DNA of 64,000 nucleotides, taken from assembly GCA_039720395.1 (NCBI GenBank), contig CM077823.1, positions 5,942,909 through 6,006,908 of the forward strand, written 5' to 3'. Below, piece after piece: positions 43,183 to 55,544 of this stretch. Positions within the stretch are counted from its first letter, which is position 1; every line of letters starts with the position of its first letter. Under the pieces are notes generated by a model. That model had not been told where the DNA came from, searched no databases, and saw only the letters and a list, made by a program, of their open reading frames with translations. The position numbers and the translations under genes are program-made. This DNA is from Liquidambar formosana. Its lineage: Eukaryota > Streptophyta > Magnoliopsida > Saxifragales > Altingiaceae.

Positions 43183-46100
43183 CACATACACACAGATAGA
43201 CAAACCTTATATTCATTGTTCACAGTTGTTTTTGTTGCCCTGCGAGACATGAAAAGAGTGTAAGTTTGGTTGATATGTTCCAGACTTTTGGGTCCCTATA
43301 TGGATGAATTACCCAGTAAATTAAGAGTTCCAAAACCTTTATGTTGTGAATTTTGAGGATGATCTAGCTGACATGAATGATCAATTGTTCTTGTGATTCT
43401 TCATGAACAAGCTAACCCTTTTAGTACAGCCACAAAATAAAAAATCACCATTTAATTTTATGTTTATTTATTTTTCCTGAAACGTGCTGTCTTAATATTG
43501 ATTTAGAAAAATAAGGCAAGAAATATACAATGGAAAGAAGATTGAATAATTTGAATGATAATAAATGGGCTTAGAACAATGGAGGGGCCCATAGTTCTTT
43601 TATGTACCCTTTGTTAAAAATGAACCTATCCTCTTGACAGACCTCTGTTTAGTAGTTTTGACATTTTCCTTTCAATAAAGTGGTTTTTTACTTTGTCCCT
43701 TGATTATTAAATGGCGTTTGATATCTAATCAGGAATTCATAATGGCTTCTTTTTTATTTTATTTTATTTTATTTTTAATTATCGATCTATAGGTACCTCA
43801 GGTATTACTCCCCCGAGGTTTCAGCCTACACTAATCCCCTAATTGACTGTGTGAGATGCCCCTTACCACCCCGCAGGGGCTAAATCATAACAGCTTATAG
43901 ATACAAAATTGTTGCACTGCTACCCACTTTACTGGATCCTGTGTTAAAAACTAATACATGCAATGCAGAGGAATATCAAAGTTCAATGATATTTTTGAAT
44001 CCAGACATGAACCTGATATTTTCTTTTACCATTTAATTATTATTACTACTTGTTAAGTGTTTGTTTATATTGGTCAAATGACTGTTATAAGTTATGAAGT
44101 AGTCTTACTGAGAACTTTTGCTATGATTTGATCTGTGAAGGTAATTAAGCACTTGAATAATGCATTTTCTTCTTGGGTAGTAATGTTTTAATTATGTGAG
44201 AATTTAATGTTACAGGTGCCTCAGCTAGGTTCTGATTTCTCAGGCGGCGTTGTGAAGGGGGGGTTCCACCCGGTATTGAAGTTTCCTTCATTTATGAACC
44301 AAAAACAAGGTCTGTTCCCATATAATGATGCCTTGAACCACAGACCTAATGGTAGGACATGGAATGGCAACGATAGGTTTAAATTGAGAGAGAAATCCAA
44401 TGGAAATGCAGAATTTGAAGCCTCAACTGAACTAACCTGTGGTCCTAGGGCCTGTAACAGGAGTGCCCTTGTAAACTCAGCAGACGAGAAGGAAGTTTTA
44501 GGATTTACAGTACGAAGAGATCAATATAACCTACAAGATTTCCCAACTGAGTATGAAATTGCAAAATTTTATGTCATCAAGTCCTATAATGAAGACAACA
44601 TTCATAGGTGCGTTAAATATGATGTTTGGTCAAGTACGCCAAATGGAAACAAGAAGCTAGATGCAGCATTTCATGATGCAGAGGTCAAAGCGAGTGAGAC
44701 TGGCAAAAATTGTCCAATCTTTCTCTTCTTCTCGGTGAGTGGATGACATAACTTTTTACAGGTCTAAAGAAGCTAAGTCTTGTTATTGTTGGCTTTTTGT
44801 TCTGTCTATCACAGGTTCGTCTGATTAGTCACTGGAAAATGTGTGTTATAGACATCTATGAACTGTGGGCATGCTCCTGGAGGAGCTGGGGCAGTGTTGG
44901 GCATATTTTGTGCATATCCAACATACATTTTTTTCTTTAACATTGATATGGGGACAGACACGTGTGTTTATATGGATCTTGAAAAAAAAGGCATTTCTTT
45001 AAAGAAAATTGTTGCAGGGATAGTGGGACGAGAAGTAGGTGGGGAAGTACCTCCACCATTGTGGCTACCAACTTTGTCAGCCGAGACAAAACCCAAGGCA
45101 ACAAGGGTTTCACTTAAACAGAACCCTTCTATACACATTTGTTGAATTTCTAAAGGAACTCTGTTCTTAATTAGTTTTAACTTTTAAGTAACAACCCCCT
45201 CATAAAAATATATCTATTTCATTTATGAAAACTACCCCGATGCTTTTATTATTTGTAGTGGTAACTACTGGTATATCTGTTGTTAACCTACATGATAGTT
45301 TATGTTATTTATTCACTCTTTTATTTAAAAGGTTATTGATGCGCAGCACAATAGTTCTGTAAACAGGAATTTTTTTTTTTTTTTTTTAAACAGAATTTTT
45401 CAGTTTTTGTTGATATCCTTAAACCCCAACATATTGTCTACAATCTCATAACCATTTCCTGCTTGTTGTCCCCCTTCCGCAATCTCAGGTAAATGGAAGT
45501 GGACAGTTTGTTGGCTTAGCTGAGATGATTGGGCCCGGTGGATTTTAATAAAGACATGGACTTTTGGCAGCTTGACAAGTGGAGTGGGTTCTTCCCTGTA
45601 AAATGGCATATCATTAAAGACATCCCCAACAGTCAATTGCGGCACATCATCCTTGAAGATAATGATAATAGGCCTGTAACGTATACCAGGGACACTCAGG
45701 AGGTACTCCCTATTTTTCTTTTATGACACTTCATTTGCGCATGCTTTTAAATTCGAGTCATATGCTCATATAAGGGGGGTCTTTTGTTGAAACTTTTTTT
45801 TATTTTTATTTAAAAAATTTAATAATGTTTTAGTGTAAAAGAATGCGGCAATAGACTTTTGTCATGTCTTAATATAAAAAAAATTTCTACTCCCATATAC
45901 CACATTTTATGGTTGAGGAGGAGAAATTTGAAGACAGATAAATTGTGAAGGTCAAAATACACCCATCATTTTAGTTGGAGGGAATTCTTTTGGTTGACAG
46001 TTTTAAAATATTTTACAGAACATAGGCTTTTTTCTTATTCTATAAATATATTTAATCCTGAATGCTTGATGATGTGTTTAGTTTTTCTGCTAGTAGGAAA

Positions 46101-47137
46101 AAGGTAAATGAATTGCTTAGACTACTTTTGCATCTGATTCTCTGAATGCTTTGAAAAGCATATTTTTGTTCCATTCATTAACCACTTTTGCAGCATATCC
46201 ATGGAAGCATTTGTTCTATAATTAAATGTTATAATTGAGTTGGGAATTGAATGTATGGCCTCTTTTTTGTTCTTTTTTTCTATAAAGGAAAAAAAAAGTC
46301 ATTTTACTGTAGAAAATTCGTGATCAAGTCTTCTCCTCAAACAAATTGATCTAGGATTTGATCCTCATTAAACAAACTCATTTTGGTTATGATTAGCAGC
46401 GATTTGGATTTTATTCATTTGCAATATTTTTGGAGTTGTGCTTTTCTGGCTGTATTTTTTTGTTGGTATTGCTTTCTTTTTATTAAAATCTGATTGGAGA
46501 GCTGTTTGTAGCTAGTTTGTGAAGCTTTTCTTATTTTCTGGTTATTTCTGATTGTTTTCTTTGGGTGGACTCCTTGTCCCCCCCCCCCCCCCCCCCCTCT
46601 TTTTTTTGTATTCTTCTTTCTATTATTAATAATATTGGCTTGTTGCTGATCAAAAAATATTTTTGAACTTTTATGTTTCTTTCCCCCACTTCTTTGTCCC
46701 TCTTTCAATGAAATGTTTGCTTGCAAAGTTGGGTCCAAGTTGTTTCCGCTAGCATGAAGAAAATCTAAATCAGAAGCATAGAAATTAAGTTTGCATTTGA
46801 TATTTTACAATGATATTTTCTTTATTTTTCCTTGATAATTTGTTGTACCAGCAGACTTGGCCTCTATCTGCTGGCCATTATTTATGCTCTAACTTTGTGG
46901 CTGTTGTTATCGGTATGATCATGAATTCATGATTAACATTGCTATTGTTATTATTACTTGCAGATTGGTCTCAAGCAAGGCTTAGAAATGTTGAACATTT
47001 TTAAGAGTCACTCGTCAAAATCATCAATATTAGATGACTTCAACTTCTATGAAAATCGAGAGAAGTCACTTATTGGCAAAAAGTGCAGTAAGCCAGCATC
47101 ACCACAAACAGAGTTATACGAGAATGGTGATTACCCT

Positions 47138-47190
<53 letters not shown>

Positions 47191-48305
47191 GTTGTGAGTC
47201 TGCATTTGGTTAGCATTTGGGTGCTGAGAAGTGAATAAATGTGGAAACTTTCTTGCGATTTGACAATTTTGTTGTGTTTGAATGGCAGGAAAGTTGCACT
47301 TACTATGAAAGTGCATATCTTTCAGCATCTTCCCCAAAAAACTTTCCTAAAGATTTCATAGAAAAAAACATTCAAGGGAAACAGTTATTTGTTTTTTGGA
47401 TAAGTGGGAAACAGTTTACTTTCCACCAAAACTCACTAACAAAACGAAGTGTTTGTATTTCCTTGCTCAGAGCACAATGTGTTGTGGATCATCCCTCACA
47501 AGTTCAACTTCTATTCAACCTTTTCATTGACACAATGTTTAGTTTTCCAAACTTGGAAATTGAGAATATGGGGCATTTTTGCCTTGCATGCAATAGCTAT
47601 GTGGTTATTGATAAACATCCACTGTTTTTTCTCATTATCTAGAATTATACTTACCAGCCAAATTTGTATATTACCATTATTTTATTCTTGTTCTTTATTT
47701 TTTTTTTCTTAAAAAAGAAATTTAAGGCAGGGCCGGGATTCTTGGCATAGGGTAATGAAACAGGAGCTTTAATTGATTCCTGGATCATTTTTAAATGTTA
47801 CAAATTACTAGCAAAAGTCCTGTATTCCCAAAATGACAAAATATGCTTGTTTCTCCTACCTACCTACCAATCCCCCCCCCCCCCCCCCCCCCCCAAAAAA
47901 ACCAAAAAAAAAAAAAAGGAAAAAATAACAAATATGTAGTCCTAAAATTTTTACAGCTCTTAAGAACTAGCTTCTCAAGTTTTTTCCGACATTTTACATT
48001 TTTTTTATCATTTTCATTTAGAATATTCCAAAATTATATTGTTTAGTGCATATTTTTAATATTTGGTGGTTGTCTATCTTTGTAACCCTACATCCTATGT
48101 TGAGCAGAAGCATTTAAAAGCAGCAGGGGAAAGGAAAATCATAGAAGAATCAGCTAAAACCAAGAGAAATTCCAATCCCATGCCCTCACTCATCAATATC
48201 ACACAAAACCTTTCTCTCAATGCTCGCCCTCTGAAGAGCAGCAGTGCTGTAACAAATCCGAGAGAGAAGTCAATGCCTTCAGTGTCTACTCCAACAGAAT
48301 TTTAG
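36873..48305 (+). CDS. YTH-domain protein (ECT family, m6A reader), nine coding exons
   Basis: Exons: 36873-36900 (ATG, MAGEKKIEK), 38094-38155, 38855-39008, 40778-40842, 41029-41448, 44216-44734, 45489-45702, 46964-47137 and 48108-48305. All junctions are GT-AG and in phase. The product would be about 610 aa. A low-complexity Tyr/Pro/Gly/Ser N-terminal part (YYPPSTCYNYYYP) is followed by a YTH domain from about residue 345 to 490. The aromatic cage is present: Trp in YDVWSSTPNG, then Trp in DFWQLDKW. YTH proteins bind N6-methyladenosine in mRNA and act in cytoplasmic mRNA fate. Exon 7 carries one extra base (see the separate entry), so the reference frame stops in mid domain. Confidence 0.9.
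37442..37810. other. Intron segment with two retroposon-like 3' ends and poly-A runs
   Basis: Two pieces end in TTAATACAATTCCTTGCTTAT-like sequence followed by A runs (37548-37645). They look like 3' ends of LINE-type copies. The long A run is likely unstable. Confidence 0.4.
39316..39530. mobile_element. MITE in a YTH intron (about 65-bp inverted arms)
   Basis: GGGTTTTTTAACATGTGCCC at the left and, reversed, GGGTTTTCTCAATGCATGCCC at the right, with a further matching CAATCATTGCAT block. The arms enclose short repeats of GAAAATGC. No coding capacity. Confidence 0.6.
40556..40590. repeat. CCCT microsatellite in a YTH intron
   Basis: Perfect CTCC/TCCC repeats over about 30 bp, then a T-rich tract. 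Confidence 0.9.
42711..43141. mobile_element. MITE in a YTH intron with 64-bp inverted arms
   Basis: The left GGAGTCCCCTTCTTATGAGG and the reversed right AGAGTCCCCTTCTTATGAGG continue into matching GTTAACCTAACCTAAC blocks. Arms are about 64 bp with few mismatches. It sits in TA runs and is flanked by a (TG)n run on the right (43145-43178). No transposase. Confidence 0.8.
45489..45702 (+). other. Exon 7 of the YTH gene with a one-base frameshift
   Basis: The exon is 214 bp, one base longer than the phase requires. The frame reads VNGSGQFVGLAEMIGPGGF and then TAA at about 45548. From GGGCCCGG onward the +1 frame continues the conserved GPVDFNK...DFWQLDKW block. The extra base lies in GATTGGGCCCGG. 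It is either an assembly indel or a true null mutation. Confidence 0.85.
46420..46700. other. T-rich intron piece with a C homopolymer
   Basis: Contains a C run (46578-46597) and resembles a LINE 3' tail on the minus strand. Not resolvable by eye. Confidence 0.3.
47141..47192. repeat. CT microsatellite just after a YTH donor site
   Basis: A (CT)n run about 50 bp long begins six bases after the donor GTAAGT of exon 8, inside the intron. Confidence 0.9.
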
Positions 48306-49890
48306 ACCTCGTAAAGGCTCCTACTAGCATCACAAAGGCTTTCTCTAATCTATTTTTGTATTCTTATTTTAGTTTCTAGGGGTGGTAATTTAATTTCCTT
48401 ACTTGTCCCCTTTCTTTTAGGCTTAGAGGGTGTGTCCGGTTTTTTGGGGTGCAAGCGATGAGTTCGGATTCATTTTCCATTTGTTTTTTTTTTCTTTTTA
48501 AATTCAGTTTCAGTTTTATTCTTAAGTTAACAATGGGTTCAGTCATTTTTCCATTATTATGAGATTATTTTTCTCAGTTTATGCTTTTGGCTTTGTGGTT
48601 TGTATAGCCAGAACTCTCTCTTCTGTCATTGTTGTGACAATACTACGTGACCACGCTAAAATTCTTCCTAACACTTAGAGTTCAGTGGCAAATGCAGCCT
48701 TGGCAATGTCCATTTAGGCACATGAACGATACTGTATGGCCACTGATAATCAAACCTTGGTTTTGGAGATCTGGATTTGGTGATTCCAAAAAGTCATCAC
48801 CGTATTGGTGTGATTTGAGCCGTTCATAAAACCAAAGTAATGGACGGTTGAGATCAAAAGACTAAAAAGATGTTGACGTCAGCTTAACCTAGTTTAGCAA
48901 CTTTTGGTTTTTTAATCCTGCATATCCATTGCTTTTATGGATGACTCATATCACCCTAGCACAGTGATTCTTTTTCAAACCTTCACAAAATCTTTGCTCT
49001 TTGGGTTTAGTATTGTACTCTGGAATAGAGTAGAGCTTCAGATTGCAAATATATTTTTTTACATAGTAAGAATTGGAGCAGGGGCAGGTACTGTGATGGG
49101 GTGGGGTTGCACTGTAATTTCAGATTATTGCAACCGTAAATGTTTGTTGACCTCTTAAGAGCTACTTTAGAGTTCAATATTGAAAACAGTAGGTAGAATG
49201 TATAAAGGAAGGATGTTTCCAAAAACTTAATGTGAGTAGTATTTCCAAAGCCTTATGGTTGGGTTAATGGCTGTTGAATGTTGCTCTATCGAATGTTTCC
49301 AAATGAGGTGGCTAAAATGCTACATTGAATGTTTTCAAATGAAAAGTCTTGAATTGGTTCTTTACTGAGGGGACCAAATATCAATTTGGACAATCAATCG
49401 CAAATTAAATTGTGTAATATTTTGGTGAAAAGGAGTGAAATGCTAATTGTACCATTCATTTTTAAAAGTAATTTCACTAGTGTAAAAAGTTTGTGATTTT
49501 AGTATTCTCTACTATAATACTGGTCTAGGGGTTGATTTACATGATTCCTCTCTAGTGTTATAAAAAATAAAATTAAAATTAAAATTAAAAACAAACAAAA
49601 TAAAAATTAAAAAAAATAGTATTTTTAATGGTTCTATGAAAATTATACATGAATAATTTTGAAAGACAACATATTATTTGTGACATTAGCTATACATTTT
49701 AAAAAGAAAAATAACAACCAAATTATTTCTTCCAATTGAAAACCCAATTGTTCAAGCTTAATTCAATATAGAGATTCATTCAAACTTGTTCATCATAAGA
49801 CAGACGTGCATAGTTTTAAACTTATTTTCGAGTTTATTAATTTATTGAACTAAGCCTCGAGCAAACTAATGCTAGGCTTGGCTTGCTTGT
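48306..49890 (+). other. 3' flank of the YTH gene, then gene-free DNA
   Basis: The likely 3' UTR runs to about 48600 (T-rich, polyadenylation site not pinpointed). The rest has no frame of protein-like composition. Confidence 0.4.
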
Positions 49891-49892
49891 CT

Positions 49893-49901
49893 ATGAACTT
49901 A
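49893..49901. repeat. 9-bp target duplication ATGAACTTA, left copy
   Basis: ATGAACTTA occurs immediately before the fold-back element and again at 50477-50485 immediately after it. Confidence 0.9.
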
Positions 49902-50476
49902 GGGTAATTACACTTTAGGATTCGAAGTTTGGGTCAACTTTCACTTTACAGTTCAAAGGTTTAATTTCATCAATTCAGTACCTAAATTTTTAGTTGAGTT
50001 GCAATTTAAGGCTAGCATAAGAATTTTCTATATTATTCTACTTTGACTTTTTTATGGGTTTGAAAACCCTATTTTACCCGTATCAGCATCTAACAAACCT
50101 TTATATTTTGACAAAATCCGAATCACTCTTATCTTCTTTCTTTCTCTCTCTTCCTACTTATCTCTACCTCTCTTGTCTTTGCATCATATCACGGCTAGAG
50201 GGAGAGATAAGTAAAATAGAGAGAGAAAAAGAAGATAAGAGTGATTCAAATCTAATCAAAATGTAAAGGTTTATTAGATACTGATAGAGGTAAAATAGGG
50301 TTTTCAAACTCATAAAAAGGACAAAGTAGGGATAATATAGAAAATTTTAACGACAAGCCCCAAATTGCAACTCAACTAATAATTTGCCAATTTGGGTACT
50401 GAATTGATGAAATTAAAACTTTAGACCCTAAAGTGAAACCTAACCCATACTTTAGACCCTAAAGTGCAATTTACCC
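49902..50476. mobile_element. Mutator-like fold-back element (575 bp, near-complete hairpin)
   Basis: The ends GGGTAATTACACTTTA and, inverted, GGGTAAATTGCACTTTA extend into arms of about 285 bp each that meet around CACGGCTAGAGG, so nearly the whole element folds on itself. The 9-bp duplication is the Mutator signature. A paralogous stretch at 55608-55672 has the same flanking sequence without the insertion (an internal empty site). No transposase; it depends on an autonomous MULE. Such hairpins can feed siRNA production. Confidence 0.88.
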
Positions 50477-50485
50477 ATGAACTTA
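50477..50485. repeat. 9-bp target duplication ATGAACTTA, right copy
   Basis: Identical to 49893-49901. Confidence 0.9.
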
Positions 50486-50493
50486 TGATAGAA

Positions 50494-51255
50494 GGTAGGG
50501 GTGTTCATGGTTTACGTTGAAAACTGAGACCAAATTGAATCAAACCAAATTGGCAGTTTGGTTCGATTTTCCTTTCATTTGGTTTGGTTTGGTTTTGGTC
50601 TACATGCTCAAAAAACCAAACCAAATTGAAAAAACTGAAGTATATATAATAAATTATAATATACATTTATTACATAATAAACATCAATGTATAAATTTCT
50701 TATTTTAATATATTTCCATTTTGATATAATGTTTAATGTATCTTTTTGTTGACAATCTATAATGCTATTATTAAAGTTGTTTTTATTTTTAATTTGGATT
50801 GTCATTTTTCCCATTTTGTTATGTATATCCAATTATCCATGATTTGTTAATACTCCTTTCGTTTCAAATTGATTGCCCTCTTCGAAAAAAAATACGCTTT
50901 TTAAGGAAACCCTATTAAATACTTTCACATCAATGCATATGTTTTGAGATTTCAATTTTGCTCTCAAGTGTGCAAAACATTAGAAAAAGATATAATACAT
51001 TTTTAAGGGTATTTTAGGGAAATGAATAAAAAGAACCAATAACTTTTGAAATGTAACAATAATTTTAAAACATCCTAAAAAGGAAAATAAACCACTTATT
51101 TAGGAACGGAGGGAGTACTTGAAAGGAGAAAATCGAAATCAAACCAATATTTTTTTAGTTTGGTTTGGTTTGTTTTTTTTTTTCTTTTATAGTATGGTTT
51201 GGTGTTGATTTAATAAAATTACTATAAAACCAACTAAATTGAACAACAAACACCC
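50494..51255. mobile_element. AT-rich element with GGGGTGTT ends, split by the LINE
   Basis: The left end TAGGGGTGTTCATGGTTT and a reversed end (TTAGGGGTGTTTGTTGTTC) that resumes at 55541 suggest one inverted-repeat element of about 0.77 kb into which the LINE at 51256 inserted. Both ends carry GGTTTGG-rich blocks. Common in plants; class unassigned. Confidence 0.45.
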
Positions 51256-52979
51256 GGTACGAATGCACTCTGAGTCTTACTTATGATCTTGTGCAGAACC
51301 ACTCTTAGCCAGTTGGCCAAAGCTTTTGCAATGATCTTATAAGTTACATTACATAAACTAATAGGTCGTAGTTGGCTCATATTCATGGGACTTGTAACCT
51401 TCGGGATGAGCACCACATTGGTAAAATTGACAGCTCTTAATAATTTCCTTAGAATGGAAGAAACTTTTCACAGCCTCTATAATATCATTGCCCACTATAT
51501 GCCAATAGGTATGAAAATTTTTGCTGACAATCCATCCAGGCTAGGGGCTTTTGTGGGGCCAATTTGGAATGCTGCTTGGTGAATTTCTTCAGGGGAGAAG
51601 TCTCTTGTCAGCCATGAATTCAATCTAGGAGAGATCTTGCTGTTTACTTTCTCTATAATTGTTTCCCAATCAGTGGACTATTGTGAAGTGAAGATGTCTG
51701 AGAAGTAGTCAACAATTATTTTTTCTACTTCTTCTTTCTTATCCTGCCACAGTCCATATTTATCCTCAAGGCCGATAATTCTATTCTTTTGACGTCTCTG
51801 AATAGTAGTTGCATGAAAAAACGCAATGTTCTTATCTCCGAGCTTAAGCCATTAATTTCTGGATTTCACCTGCCAGTAGTGTTCTTCTTGCTTCCAGGCA
51901 TTATTCAGCTCCTTCTCAAGATGTTTAATCGTATCACTATCAAAAGGGGTTCGGGCGTGCTCAATTTGTAATTTTTCCTGTATATCATAATTATTTTGTT
52001 TGGAGTTCAGATTTTGTTCTCTCCTCCATCCAAGAATTTAGCGCCTGCACTCCTTAATTCTTTGTTGAATTTTAAACCATCTTGAGCCCAAACAATCAGT
52101 GCTCCACCCCTGTTTAACTACCTCTTCACATTGTGGGTACTCTGTCCACCTCGGATCGAAACGAAAAGCTCCCTTTTTCCTACAAGTTCGAAAGTCACAG
52201 TCAAATATAATAGGGTAGTGATCTGATCCTACTGGCAAAAGATGGAAAATAGTTGCATTAGGGAAGCGTATCTGCCAATTATAGGTCACCATAGCTCTGT
52301 CCAAACGCTCCCTAACATTTGATGCTCCCTCTTGCCTATCATTCCAGGTGTATAGACGCCCAATATATCCTAGATTCCACCAATCCACAATCTGATACAA
52401 AACTTCAAGGCCCTAAAACTCCATTCCTCTCTTGTTGGCCCTCCTGCCTTTTTTGAATTAGACAAGATATCATTCAAATCCCCCATTACAACCCAGTCTT
52501 TATTATTGCTTACAATTCTCCCCTTCAACTCCTCCCAATTCTTTGCATTGAGTGCATCACTCGGGTTAGCATACATGCATACTAGCATCCATGGCCCCTC
52601 AATACCTTCCGTGACTCGTACTACTATCATGTTCAGATCACTATGAATTATCTCCACTACCTTTTCTATACTCCACAATAAGCAAATTCCTCTAGATAAT
52701 CTGTTTGGATCCACTACTTCCATGTATCTATACCCCAATCTCCTACGCATCTGTTCCACTTTCTCTCGTTTTTTTTTTTTTTGTCTCCATTAAAAACATT
52801 AGATCTGGGGAATGGAGTTTATTTAACTCCTTTAAGGCCCGAACTGTCAGGGGAGTCCCCATACCCTGGCAGTTCCAATTAATAATCTTCATTGGTCCCT
52901 AGGGGCCGCTTCAGGTTGGCTTCCTCCACCTTGTTATCGCCACCAGTTGTCATACCACACTCTATTACCCTGCCTTTTT
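51256..52979 (-). pseudogene. Inverted 5' part of the LINE: ORF2 endonuclease and start of RT
   Basis: Pieces of the endonuclease (52892 to about 52040), the linker and early RT (FQIGPTKAPSLDG; IPKVTSPMNMSQLRPISLCN to QSAFVPG) in broken frames. About 85 bp upstream of the ORF2 start are also preserved, so the copy extended into the ORF1-ORF2 junction. Confidence 0.8.
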
Positions 52980-52984
52980 TGCTT

Positions 52985-55430
52985 TTCTTTCATGCTCATG
53001 AAGTAATGCATTCACTAAAAGGACGTACAAAGGAGGGGAATTATAGCATGGCTATTAAACTTGATATGAGCAAGGCATATGATAGAATTGAATGGTTTTT
53101 CTTAGAGGCAATGATGCGAAAGTTGGGATTTTCCGATAAATGGATTGGTTGGATAATGGTATGTGTGTCAATAATGACATACTCCTTCCTTGTTAATGGA
53201 GAAAGCAAAGGTTTTATCAAGCCTACTAGAGGGATTTGACAGGGAGACCCATTATCACACTATTTATTCTTGATATGTGCGGAGGGGTTGACAGCAATGC
53301 TTCAAGCAGCGGTGAGAGAAGGGAAATTAACTGGGGTAAGGATAGCCTAGAACAAGCCCGCCCATCAATCATTTGCTATTTGCTGATGATTCAATCATTT
53401 TTTGCAAAGCTAATACAAAGGAATGCGATATCCTTCAAGACATTTTGTGTAGGTATAAAGCAGCTTCTGGGCAATAAATTAATTTCATGAAGTCCTCTGT
53501 TTTCTTCAGTAAAAACGCCCCACAAAGTATTAGAAGCAGCCTTGCACACAAATTGGGGATCCGAAATATAGGGGGACAAGAGAAGTATTTGGGGTTGCCA
53601 GCCTATCATAGGTTAGTCCAAAAAGTCCCTGTTTGCTTCTATTTGAGAGAAAGTGGAGACCAGATTGGGTGGATGGAAGGGAAAATTGCTATCGCAAGGC
53701 CGGAAAGGAAGTGGTCTTGAACTCTGTGGCGCTTGCTATGCCAAATTTTGCGAATGTCTTGTTTCAAATTACTAGTGGGGTTATGCAGGGAGATTAATTC
53801 GTGCCTAGCAAACTTTTAGTAGGGCAGTAACGAGAACAACAAAAAGATTCATTGGGTAAGATGGGGCAAACTTACGTATCCTAAAGAGGAGAGAGGTTTG
53901 GGCTTTAGAGAACTTGAAAGTTTCAACTTAGCGATGCTAGCTAAGCAAGGTTGGAGGTTGATGGTGAAGCCTCATTCGATGGCTGCAAGATTTTTTAAAG
54001 GTAAGTACAACCACAGATCAAATTTTCTTGAAGCAAAGTTAGGCAATAATCCATCTTGGGCATAGGCGTAGCATCCTTGAAGGTCGAAAAATTTTACAGG
54101 CAGGTGTTCGATGGAGGGTCGGGAATGGTGCTAACATTCGGGTGTGGAAAGACCCATGGCTCCTAGAACCGATCACTTTTAAGCCTAAGTCTCAACCCCC
54201 ATATGGATGTGGTGATATGAGAGTGGCTGAATTGATTGACATGGATAGAAAGTGCTAGAAAGAAGAAGCAGTCAAACAACTATTGGATGAGCAAGAAGCA
54301 AATATGGTCCTTGGATTGCCGGTTGCATGGATGGAGAGTAAAGATAAGATTATATTGACATTATACAACCAATGGATAGCACACAGTTAAATCAGGCTAT
54401 GTAGTGGGTCAGGACCTTAATAAGAATGGTGGGTTGGCACAAAGGCGAGATGAAGGAGAATCAAGTGGCCATAACTCTCAGAAAAAGTTTTGGAAATTTA
54501 TTTGGGGACTTCAAGTTCTTGGGAAGTTACCCCACTTTTTATGGAGATGTGTTCATGAGACTCTACCTATTAGTTACAAGCTCAAGTAAAGAATGCCACA
54601 ATGGAATGAAGCCTGCTCGTTTTGTGGTGAAGAGGAAACACTCACACATATTTTTTCTCCTATCCCTTTGCGAGAATGACCTGGTATGGGAGCTCGCTTC
54701 AGCTTGACAGTATGTCCATGTCGAATAAACCTTTCCTGCAATGTTTAGGAACATTTACAAGACAAATGGAAGGCAGATGTATCAGCAAAAAACCTTCTGT
54801 GCAAGGTGGTGTTTATTCTATGGCGTATATAGAGGGTAAGGAAAGATAGGAGTCTGAATAGAAGGAAATGGGAACCGAATGAAGTTTTTATGAAAGCTGC
54901 TGCGGATGAAGCCGATTATAAACAGGCATTAACCCAAGGAAATAATATGGGCGAGATTGCTAATGTCGATCGGGCTATCGATCAGAGGCCTCCAAAATAG
55001 CAACCCCCTGCCTGCGTCATTGTTTAAGCTAAATTTTGATGGAGCGTGGATTGAATCTGATGGCATGGGGGGTGCACGTATTGTAATTCGAGATCCGAAT
55101 GGCCTTTTCATTGCAGGAATGGCAAAAAAGTTAAAATATGTGAGGAGTGTGCAGATGGTCGAAGCATTAGCTATGCGGGAAGGTATTCGCTTTGCTATAG
55201 AGATGGGTATTAAATGGCTGCTAGTGGAAGGAGATGCAAAAGGGGTAATCGAATGCATGTTTGGGAGGAAGGAAATGGTGGAGGAAATTGCCATTATTTG
55301 TGGTGACACCCAATTCTTGGCAGATGAAGCAAAGGTAGAAGCTTTTTGTTATACTTCGAGAAAACACAATTATGCTGCTGATGCAATGGCGAAGCATGCA
55401 CTTAGGGTGGATGACTTTGAGGTTTAGTTA
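52985..55430 (+). pseudogene. 3' part of the LINE: RT, zinc-binding region and RNase H
   Basis: RT blocks with an internal TGA directly before QGDPLSP (53237-53239) and several frame changes. The last frame, 54957-55427, is an RVT_3-type RNase H with YTSRKHNYAADAMAKHAL. Confidence 0.8.
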
Positions 55431-55544
55431 GAGGATCCCCCTGGTTGGCTTTCCCCATTCCTTGAGGAGGATATGCCTATTATTATGTAATGAGTTTTTC
55501 TCAATTAATGCGTTATATTGTTTAAAAAAAAAAAAAAAACACCC

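Larger units (their letters stand above)
51256..55536 (+). mobile_element. L1-type LINE with inverted 5' half (twin-priming structure)
   Basis: 52979-51256 is on the minus strand: ORF2 start at 52892 (MKIINWNCQGMG), endonuclease domain (VVMGDLNDILS, LPVGSDHYPIIFD) and the first RT blocks up to QSAFVPG at 51256. From about 52985 on the plus strand the RT resumes (MAIKLDMSKAYDRIEW, then QGDPLSP) and ends with the RNase H-like domain (KLNFDGAWIESDGMGG, VEGDAKGVIE) at 55425 and an A run at 55523-55539. About ten residues are missing at the join. AAACACCC flanks both ends (51248-51255 and 55537-55544), the probable target duplication. Stops and frameshifts make it inactive. Confidence 0.85.

Noticed and set aside
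45529..45548. An alternative acceptor that would bypass the YTH frameshift
   Set aside because: No AG acceptor in the right phase was seen that keeps the conserved GPVDFNK block, and the upstream VNGSGQFVG block belongs to the exon.
47458..47712. Hydrophobic open frames in the last YTH intron
   Set aside because: They lie between exons with good splice sites and show no recognisable family.
52705..52902. Plus-strand frames over the LINE endonuclease
   Set aside because: They are antisense to the inverted LINE part.
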